Shown in pieces: positions 24,683-31,002 of a stretch of 32,401 nt of DNA; position 1 is the stretch's first letter, and each line of letters starts with the position of its first letter. Origin of the DNA: Pirellulales bacterium (GTDB lineage: Bacteria > Planctomycetota > Planctomycetia > Pirellulales > DATAWG01); NCBI GenBank assembly GCA_036267355.1, contig DATAWG010000063.1:1-32401 (forward strand), written 5' to 3'. The position numbers and the translations under genes were made by a program. Under the pieces are notes generated by a model. That model worked only from the letters and a program-made list of their open reading frames with translations. It was not told the DNA's origin and searched no databases.

Positions 24683-26137
24683 ATGGATGCGGATGCGTGG
24701 CGGCGCTGCGTGCGCCTGTCCGTGACCGAGGGTGCGCTGGCGACAGCGATGGGCACGCTCGTCTCGGGCGTTTTTCTAACTGGCTTTGCGATTTCGTTAG
24801 GTGCAAGCCATCTGACCATCGGTATTCTTGCAGCGTTGCCCTCGCTGGCGAATATTGCCCAGCTTGCCGGCGCCGCATGGCTTTCCGGCGGCATGCATCG
24901 AAAGCGGCTTTGCGTCGGTTCGTTGGCAGCGAGCCGAGTCTTTTGGCTGGCGGCACTGGCGGTCCCGTTGTTTTCCGCGAAGTCGAACGACTGGCTGATT
25001 GCCGGCCTGATCGCGATCGTCGCCGCTTCAAGTGTTTTGTCGTCGATCGGCGGCGTGGCCTGGCTGTCGTGGATTCGTGATCTCGTCCCGGCGGGAAAGC
25101 GGCTTGGGTTTTTAGGATTGAGAAATCAGTTCGACACGATACTGGCCCTGGCGTTTGGCCTTGCTGGCGGCGTGTTTCTCGACATTTGGAATGCCAACCA
25201 TCCGCAGTCGAGCGTCGGATTTGTCGCGATTCTTATGGTCGCCGTTGCCTGCGGCCTGATCGGCATTTCGGTGTTGAATCGGATCGAGGATCCCAAGAGC
25301 GAGCGCGTCGGCGTCGATGAGTTCGACCTGGTGCGTCCGAAAGCGCCGCGGCATGCCCGATCTGCAAAGCCCCGCTCGCCTCTTGCGGAAAGAAACTTTC
25401 GCAATCTGCTGGCGTTCTACGTGGTTTGGAATCTGGCGTCGAATTTGGCGATGCCGTTCTTCGCGGTATTCATGCTCGAGACGCTCGGGCTTCCCTTCTG
25501 GAAAATCATGGCGTTGCAGACGCTGTCGAGCGCGATGGCGCTGCTGGCGAATCGATTCTGGACGGCGCTCGGCGAACGGATTGGAACACGCCCGGTGGTG
25601 TTTCTTGCCGTCTTGGGCGACGCATTTTACCCCTTCTGTTGGTTGTTTCTTTCGCCACAAACAACCTGGGCGCTTCCGCTGGTGTTTCTCTTCGGTGCAT
25701 TCAACACACCGCTCGCGGTCGGCGGCCCGACGTTGGTGATGCGATTGGCGCCGGACGAACAAGCGCCGGCCTACTTGGCCACTTTCAACACCGTCATGGG
25801 TTTGATCATGGGCATCGCGGCGATCGCCGGCGGATGGTTGGTTGGAGGTGGAAGCGGAGGCTCCGCTTCGTCCGCTCTGCTCGGCTCGAGTGGCATTGCC
25901 CTCGTATTTGCGATTTCGTTCGTCGGCCGGCTCGCAAGCCTGCCGTTGCTGGCGCGAGTGAACGAACCCGACTCGCTGCCGCTTGCGGTACTTTTGAAAT
26001 CCGCTATAGGATTTGCGGCCAACAAACGAGGCGTCGCCGCGTTCGCATCCAAAGTGGAAGTCGAACCTTCGCCAGCGGAAACATCTTTTCAAGAATTTGC
26101 CGTCGATCCGTTGGCCGAACAAGCAACCGCCGTCTGA
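24683..26137 (+). CDS. Major facilitator superfamily transporter
   Basis: This 484-aa protein has about 12 hydrophobic helices: the first around GALATAMGTLVSGVFLTGFA, then ASHLTIGILAALPSLANIAQ and further helices, with an inter-lobe loop at PRHARSAKPRSPLAERNFRN. The overall plan fits MFS. The in-frame codons upstream to 24548 give no membrane segment, so the ATG at 24683 is preferred. It closes the glycan operon and is convergent with the metallohydrolase gene, 13 bp away. It may export an oligosaccharide or related product of the locus; this is inference from position. Its substrate is not predictable. Confidence 0.85.
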   Translation: MDADAWRRCVRLSVTEGALATAMGTLVSGVFLTGFAISLGASHLTIGILAALPSLANIAQLAGAAWLSGGMHRKRLCVGSLAASRVFWLAALAVPLFSAKSNDWLIAGLIAIVAASSVLSSIGGVAWLSWIRDLVPAGKRLGFLGLRNQFDTILALAFGLAGGVFLDIWNANHPQSSVGFVAILMVAVACGLIGISVLNRIEDPKSERVGVDEFDLVRPKAPRHARSAKPRSPLAERNFRNLLAFYVVWNLASNLAMPFFAVFMLETLGLPFWKIMALQTLSSAMALLANRFWTALGERIGTRPVVFLAVLGDAFYPFCWLFLSPQTTWALPLVFLFGAFNTPLAVGGPTLVMRLAPDEQAPAYLATFNTVMGLIMGIAAIAGGWLVGGGSGGSASSALLGSSGIALVFAISFVGRLASLPLLARVNEPDSLPLAVLLKSAIGFAANKRGVAAFASKVEVEPSPAETSFQEFAVDPLAEQATAV

Positions 26138-26150
26138 CACACCGCGACGG

Positions 26151-28454
26151 CTAACCGTCATTGAACGATTCGGCAAGACGGGCCCTATACGCCGCCCGCG
26201 CCTTCTCGTATGCCGCGGCAGCGGCCGTTCGTTCCGCCGGCCGAATTTGCAACATCTTGGCTTTCCAGCAAACGTCGACCGCAGCCAAGCACCATGCCGC
26301 GCTCCGCCGGCTTGCGCGAATCGGCTTGCCGTCGACTTCAACGAAGATCGGATTGGTGTGTGAGCTTGGAAAAACCCGGACGGCAATCCAACTCGACATC
26401 ATCGGCGTAAAATCGAACGCCACATTTTGAATCTGCCCATCGGCATCGACTAGCTTGCGATCCACGGCGGCCCCGTTGACCACCAATTCCACGGGCACTT
26501 GTCGCGACCCGCCCACTCGTGCTCGCTCGATACTCCAATAGGGTTTCTGATCGAGCGGCCGACTGCGGATTTCGTCGCGCGGATTTTCATCAAGCATCGC
26601 CGCCACACGCAGCTTGACTGAGAGCTTCTGTCCCGGCTTCGCCGCAAGAAAGCTCGGCCGCCCACCATCGCCGGGCTCGCCCACGCCCAAGCCGTTGACC
26701 GAAAAGTCGAACAGATGGCTCATGCCGTCGGAGCAATAGCTTCGGCCATCGCGAACGCCATGCACCCAATCGTCGAACGTCAGCGGCTTACCGCGGGGAA
26801 TTTTTACATACGATCGGCCCATACCAACACGATCGTCGTAAATGCAGGGAAAATCCGTCTCGCCGCCGATGCGCGTCGTGAAGCCGCAATTCAGCGTGTG
26901 ATACCAGATCGGCAACTCCCATAGCGGCGGCGTGTCGCCGATCGAAATGAAATCGACCGCGTTCTGAGTGACATCGACGATATACTCGTTTGCCCCGATG
27001 CCATCGAACCGCGGCATTTCGTAGCTCAGCGGCTCCTTGGCCTTGCTCTCCAATTCCCAGCCGCTATGTGCGAAGCCGACGACCGCTCCTTGCTGCTTGC
27101 CCCATTGCAAAACGGGTAAATCCCAACTGGGCCATTGTTCGATGCGCGTCGTGCCGGGATAGTCTTCCTGCGTCAGCCGCAGCAAGCAAACGTGCCCGCA
27201 ATGCGAGCTCGGAAAGCCCGACACTTCGACGTCGTAGCGCATCAGGTTGTCGCGCGTCGAGAGCTTGCTCACTTGGCCGCTAAAATACTGCTTTTGCACA
27301 TACCAACACGGCCCCCAGGAGAGAACACAGCCGACATCGAGGTCTTCGCCTTCGACCTGTCGCAGCATGTCTTGCGGCGTCACCCCGGCGGTCGGCGATT
27401 CGTAGTGCGAACAGCCGGCGGCATGGATGTGATGATCGCCCGAATACCAGCCGAAATCCGACATCTTGATCCAGCGTTCGAGTCGGAACGATTCCTCGAC
27501 GCCGGTTGCGGAGTCTGGAACGACTATTTGGCGTTGCAGCACGCGATACTCCGGTCCGCGCGTGTAGGCGACTTGATATTTTCCCGGCGGCAAATCGATC
27601 GTCTCGCCGTCGTGCCGGTAGATCTGATCGTGAAAGAAGAAGTCGGGCGCAGCGCGCCGGCTGCGAAGCGGATACACTCGGCCTCGATCGTCGCGGAAAA
27701 CGAATTTTCCGATGGTCGGCTGTCCGTCGGTGTCCAAAACGTGAAGCTTGATTGTGACCGCCGGCGCGCAGTCGAAGAGCACGTTGATTTCACTGCGGAA
27801 GCCAAGGTCCTGCGTTCCTTGGCCTGCATCGAATTCCAGCTTTGCCTCGCGCTTGCCGGCGTCGCGGCTGAAAAGCTCGACAATGCGGTATTCGACTTTC
27901 AGACCCGAAAGCGACTTGTTCATCGGCTGACCGTCGAACGACTTTACGTCGAGCCAACGGTCAGCGATGTCAGATTGATTGATCGAGCTTTTCGGAACGG
28001 GCGAGCCGCCGGACACACGTTCGACCGGCGCGGCATTCGGGCTAGCAATGTGGAGCACGGCTTCCGCGCCCGAGTGATTGTCGACCTTGATCAAAAATAC
28101 CCGCCAGCCTTGCTGCGCGAGCCGTTTCGGCGCGGGTCCGGCGACCGCTTTGACTCGCCCTTCTGGATTGATTTCGACTTCCGCAAGACAAAGCGGATCG
28201 AGAAGAGTTTGGATCTCTCGCACGCCGGCTGCCTGATCGACCGTCGAACACGCCTGTTGAAGCGATTCCCGACGGGACTTGTCGAGCGGCGACCCGGAAA
28301 TCTCCAAAGCCTGAACAACCCGCTTAACTTGTGCAGCGAGCGGTTGCAGATCGACATCGCTCGTTATGGGCAATGAATCGGCGGCATTGGCCACCGCTAC
28401 CACGAAAATGATTAAACCAAACCACGCCGCGAAGAGGCAGCAGCAATTTCGCAC
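26151..28454 (-). CDS. Secreted CehA/McbA-family metallohydrolase
   Basis: This 767-aa protein starts at the GTG at 28454: it has AGAAGGA a few bases upstream and then a perfect signal peptide (MRNCCCLFAAWFGLIIFVVA, cleavage after VANA). The longer open frame to 28622 would bury this signal sequence. Residues 339-344 are GDHHIH, the metal-binding start of a PHP-like CehA/McbA phosphoesterase fold; beta-sandwich-like segments flank it on both sides. A C-terminal helix is rich in Ala and Arg (KARAAYRARLAESF). Enzymes of this family hydrolyse esters or phosphoesters with bound metal; planctomycetes carry many, mostly of unknown substrate. It is convergent with the MFS gene. Confidence 0.82.
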   Translation of the reverse strand: MRNCCCLFAAWFGLIIFVVAVANAADSLPITSDVDLQPLAAQVKRVVQALEISGSPLDKSRRESLQQACSTVDQAAGVREIQTLLDPLCLAEVEINPEGRVKAVAGPAPKRLAQQGWRVFLIKVDNHSGAEAVLHIASPNAAPVERVSGGSPVPKSSINQSDIADRWLDVKSFDGQPMNKSLSGLKVEYRIVELFSRDAGKREAKLEFDAGQGTQDLGFRSEINVLFDCAPAVTIKLHVLDTDGQPTIGKFVFRDDRGRVYPLRSRRAAPDFFFHDQIYRHDGETIDLPPGKYQVAYTRGPEYRVLQRQIVVPDSATGVEESFRLERWIKMSDFGWYSGDHHIHAAGCSHYESPTAGVTPQDMLRQVEGEDLDVGCVLSWGPCWYVQKQYFSGQVSKLSTRDNLMRYDVEVSGFPSSHCGHVCLLRLTQEDYPGTTRIEQWPSWDLPVLQWGKQQGAVVGFAHSGWELESKAKEPLSYEMPRFDGIGANEYIVDVTQNAVDFISIGDTPPLWELPIWYHTLNCGFTTRIGGETDFPCIYDDRVGMGRSYVKIPRGKPLTFDDWVHGVRDGRSYCSDGMSHLFDFSVNGLGVGEPGDGGRPSFLAAKPGQKLSVKLRVAAMLDENPRDEIRSRPLDQKPYWSIERARVGGSRQVPVELVVNGAAVDRKLVDADGQIQNVAFDFTPMMSSWIAVRVFPSSHTNPIFVEVDGKPIRASRRSAAWCLAAVDVCWKAKMLQIRPAERTAAAAAYEKARAAYRARLAESFNDG

Positions 28455-28616
28455 TCGATTTCCTTCTGCGAGTCGGTGACAAGAGAACGTTCTCTCCCAG
28501 ACGAGACGACAACCGAAATTATTCGCAGCGGACAGGCCGAATGGAAGATTCGCTGCGACATGCACTGGCTTGTGAGACCGAGGCAAATCGGGGGAACCGG
28601 ACTTTCGTGCCAATCG

Positions 28617-28632
28617 AGGCACGTTGTTTGCA
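28617..28632 (+). promoter_or_regulatory. Sigma-54-like promoter of the small gene at 28679
   Basis: AGGCACGTTGTTTGCA matches 11 of 12 defined positions of the RpoN consensus, with exact GG-N10-GC spacing. The predicted start is near 28643 and the leader about 36 nt. Confidence 0.7.
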
Positions 28633-28678
28633 GTTGCCGAAGGAGGGCGAGTTCCTGTCTTCGTGGAGGTAAACCATC

Positions 28679-28984
28679 ATGTCCACCAAATCACAGGCCA
28701 CCGAGCGCACAACCGACCATGACACGATCCAGCATTGGACCGAGGAGCGCGGAGGAAAACCGGCGACAGTCAGATCGACCGAGCGAAACGGGAAGGCCGG
28801 AATCCTGCGGATCGAGTTTCCGTCTCGCTCGTCTAACGACGCCAATCTCGACCCGATCTCGTGGGAGGAATTCTTCAGCAAATTCGACTGCGCCAACTTA
28901 GCCATGATCTACCAGGAAAAAACTGCCGAAGGAGAACAAAGTTTTTTCTGCAAATTTGTGAATCGCGAAACCTCAGAGGAATGA
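28679..28984 (+). CDS. Conserved small protein (often misnamed alpha-glucan branching enzyme)
   Basis: This 101-aa soluble protein contains HDTIQHWTEERGGKPATVRS, GILRIEFPS, and ISWEEFFSKFDCANLAMIYQ, the pattern of a small family found next to stress genes in planctomycetes and rhizobia and sometimes labelled 1,4-alpha-glucan branching enzyme without evidence. It is far too short for a branching enzyme. The ATG at 28679 is preceded by GGAGG. A strong sigma-54-like promoter lies upstream. No catalytic residues are apparent, so it could be a DNA- or protein-binding stress factor. The function is unknown. Confidence 0.75.
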   Translation: MSTKSQATERTTDHDTIQHWTEERGGKPATVRSTERNGKAGILRIEFPSRSSNDANLDPISWEEFFSKFDCANLAMIYQEKTAEGEQSFFCKFVNRETSEE

Positions 28985-29182
28985 TTCGGGGTTTAGTCTC
29001 TTCGACAATTCCGACGCACAAAAGTTGTCTAACGATGCCGAAATGGCGTTGACGAGATCGCGCGACGGCCCGGAGAAGATCGGGGCAGCGTTTCGGGGGT
29101 TCAGACTGCGGGAGTGGTGTTGTCCTGGTTCAGTCGTGAACTGGAATGTTGGCTGATTGGCGTTAGCGAGTGTTGAAGGGGC
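28985..29182. other. Gene-free stretch before the transposase fragment
   Basis: 198 bp with no open frame of interest on either strand and no recognised motif. It separates the small gene from the transposon/tRNA scar. Confidence 0.4.
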
Positions 29183-29266
29183 ATCCTGCCGCGGCATTTC
29201 TATCCGCAGAGCAATGGCAAGCTCGAACGTTGGCACGGATCGCACAAACGCGAGTGCATCCGGCCG
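29183..29266 (+). pseudogene. Integrase-core (IS3-type) transposase fragment
   Basis: The + strand reads RHFYPQSNGKLERWHGSHKR followed by ECIRP. The YPQSNGK-ERWH block is the conserved part of the rve integrase domain near the third catalytic acid (the Glu of ERW). Only about 28 codons remain. It ends where a tRNA-like sequence on the opposite strand begins. Confidence 0.7.
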
Positions 29267-29302
29267 GCGGGCCGACGCTCTATCCCATTGAGCTACGGGG
29301 AC
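29267..29302 (-). tRNA. tRNA 5' half (truncated, not functional)
   Basis: On the - strand the sequence runs GTCCCCG, TAGCTC, AATGGGAT, AGAGC and then the start of an anticodon stem (GTCGGCC). This is a tRNA acceptor strand, D-arm and 5' anticodon stem. The anticodon, T-arm and 3' acceptor strand are absent: the sequence changes to transposase-like DNA at the anticodon stem. The amino-acid identity cannot be told, though the pattern resembles arginine tRNAs. Confidence 0.6.
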
Positions 29303-29412
29303 GAATTGCAAAGCCAGCCAAAACATGCGCCGACGCGGCCGGATTCTAGGCTCGGTAATCGGTCGAAAATTAATCTTCGGGTGGCTACGCCAGATTGTCA
29401 ACGACTAGGGTC

Positions 29413-29808
29413 CTGACCGGCGCGCCATCGGGCGCGAACCCATCGCACACTAGCCCGAAGCGTTAGCGAGGGCGGCGTCGGTTAGCGGTTCACCCTCGCT
29501 TACGCTTCGGGCTTGTGTGGTTCACCCTCGCTTACGCTTCGGGCTTGTGTGGTTCACCTTCGCTTACGCTTCGGGTTTGTGTGGCTTCTGACCGGCGCGC
29601 CATCGGACGCGAATCCATCGCATACTAGCCCGAAGCGTTAGCGAGGGCAGCGCCGGTTGGCGGTTCATCCTCGCTTACGCTTCGGGTTTGTGTAGTTCAC
29701 CCTCGCTTACGCTTCGGGTTTGTGTGGTTCATCCTCGCTTACGCTTCGGGTTTGTGTGGTTCACCCTCGCTTACGCTTCGGGCTTGTGTGGGTTCCCTCG
29801 CTTACGCT
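29413..29808. repeat. 32-bp tandem repeat array inside a 175-bp higher-order repeat
   Basis: Seven 32-bp units, each with CTCGCTTACGCTTCGGG, lie at 29487-29582 (three) and 29662-29789 (four), with a partial unit to 29808. Each block is preceded by the same leader beginning CTGACCGGCGCGCCATCGG (29413 and 29588), exactly 175 bp apart. Each leader also holds an inverted copy of the core (TAGCCCGAAGCGTTAGCGAG at 29451 and 29626), so units can fold back into long hairpins with a single mismatch. Units differ by C/T at a few places. It has no spacers, so it is not a CRISPR. The core is a widely dispersed planctomycete repeat in my memory. Confidence 0.85.
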
Positions 29809-29949
29809 AATCGCAAGAATCCATTTTCACGGTATCGCAAGGTCCAGCGGCGACGAACTTGGAGCGATGCCCGTGGTTTGTTATGCTCGGCGGGCCGGTT
29901 GGCGCCGGTCTGAGCAAATTTTCATCCCGATTCGCCATTCGATCGATCC

Positions 29950-30909
29950 ATGCCGCCGGCGATCCGCGTCAGCAATTTGGTCAAGCGCTACGACGGTCGG
30001 CCGCCCGTCGAGGCGGTGCGGGGACTCGATCTGTTGGTCGAGCAGGGCGAATGCTTTGGGCTGCTCGGGCCAAACGGCGCCGGCAAAACGACGACCATTG
30101 AGATTGTCGAAGGATTGCTCGCGGCAACCTCGGGCGAAGTGGAGGTGCTCGGCAGGCAGTGGGGACGCGACGACGACGCCATTCGCCAACGCATCGGCAT
30201 TTCGCTGCAAGAAACGCGGCTCTCCGAAAAACTCTCCGTTCGCGAAACGCTAACGCTCTTCCGGAGCTTTTATCGCCACGGCATCGAGCCGCAAGAAGCG
30301 ATGGCCCGGGTATCGCTGGAGGAAAAGGCCTCGGCCTGGGTGGGAAAACTTTCTGGCGGGCAGCGGCAACGGCTGGCGGTCGCCACGGCGCTGGTGGGCG
30401 ATCCCAATCTGCTTTTTCTGGATGAGCCGACCACCGGATTAGATCCGCAATCGCGCCGCCAATTGTGGGACATCATCCGCGACTTCGGCCGTCAGGGCCG
30501 CACGGTCCTGCTCACCACGCATTATATGGACGAAGCCGAGCGGCTGTGCGACCGGGTGGCGATTGCCGATCATGGCCGGCTGATTGCGCTGGGAACGCCG
30601 CGAGAATTGATCGCCACTCTCGGCGGCGAGCACGTCGTTGAATTCACGCTCGTCGAATCGCCGCAGCAAACGCCGCTCGATCCCGATTCGCTCGGCGATC
30701 TGCCGGCCGTGACTTCGGCGCGCGCGGAGGACGGACAGATTTGCATGTCGGTCGCAGAGCCGCATATCGCGCTGCCGGCGCTATTGGACCGGCTCGCACA
30801 ATCGCACCGGCAACTGGCCAGCCTCACCACCCGACATGCCAGCTTGGAAGACGTGTTCGTAAAACTGGCGGGCCGGCATTCGACCGAAGGTCAGGCGACG
30901 AGCGTTTGA
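29950..30909 (+). CDS. ABC transporter ATP-binding protein (CcmA/DrrA type), without adjacent permease
   Basis: This 319-aa protein is a complete ABC ATPase: Walker A GPNGAGKTT (from residue 40), Q-loop SLQETRL, signature KLSGGQRQRL, Walker B LLFLDEPTTGLD, H-loop LLTTHYMDEAERL, and the usual C-terminal extension of DrrA/CcmA-type exporters ending SLEDVFVKLAG. Such ATPases normally pair with an ABC-2 permease directly downstream. Here the next gene is convergent and unrelated, so the partner permease is missing or elsewhere. The start is the ATG at 29950. The upstream region is the 32-bp repeat array, so its promoter is unclear. The substrate is not predictable. Confidence 0.88.
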   Translation: MPPAIRVSNLVKRYDGRPPVEAVRGLDLLVEQGECFGLLGPNGAGKTTTIEIVEGLLAATSGEVEVLGRQWGRDDDAIRQRIGISLQETRLSEKLSVRETLTLFRSFYRHGIEPQEAMARVSLEEKASAWVGKLSGGQRQRLAVATALVGDPNLLFLDEPTTGLDPQSRRQLWDIIRDFGRQGRTVLLTTHYMDEAERLCDRVAIADHGRLIALGTPRELIATLGGEHVVEFTLVESPQQTPLDPDSLGDLPAVTSARAEDGQICMSVAEPHIALPALLDRLAQSHRQLASLTTRHASLEDVFVKLAGRHSTEGQATSV

Positions 30910-31002
30910 GCGATTGCCGCCGGTCGGCCCGCGACCCAGGCCGCGCAAAAAATCATCGGATATTGGCTGCAATCGACAGCTCTATCGCAGCCCGCGATCG
31001 GC

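Noticed and set aside
25112-26386. Long - strand open frame of 424 codons
   Set aside because: It is antisense to the MFS transporter, is highly basic and repetitive, and shows no domain.
27135-28376. Long + strand open frame of 413 codons
   Set aside because: It is antisense to the metallohydrolase gene, has no ribosome-binding site and no motif; it is a coding shadow of a high-GC gene.
28455-28678. Sigma-54 promoter for the metallohydrolase gene
   Set aside because: The only GG-N10-GC candidate in the right strand (near 28520) has a poor -24 half and no TTGC, so the match is too weak.
29267-29302. A complete functional tRNA
   Set aside because: The anticodon loop, T-arm and 3' acceptor strand are missing; only the 5' half is present.
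29487-29789. CRISPR-like array of 32-bp direct repeats
   Set aside because: The units are directly adjacent with no spacers between them, and no cas gene is near. It is a tandem repeat.
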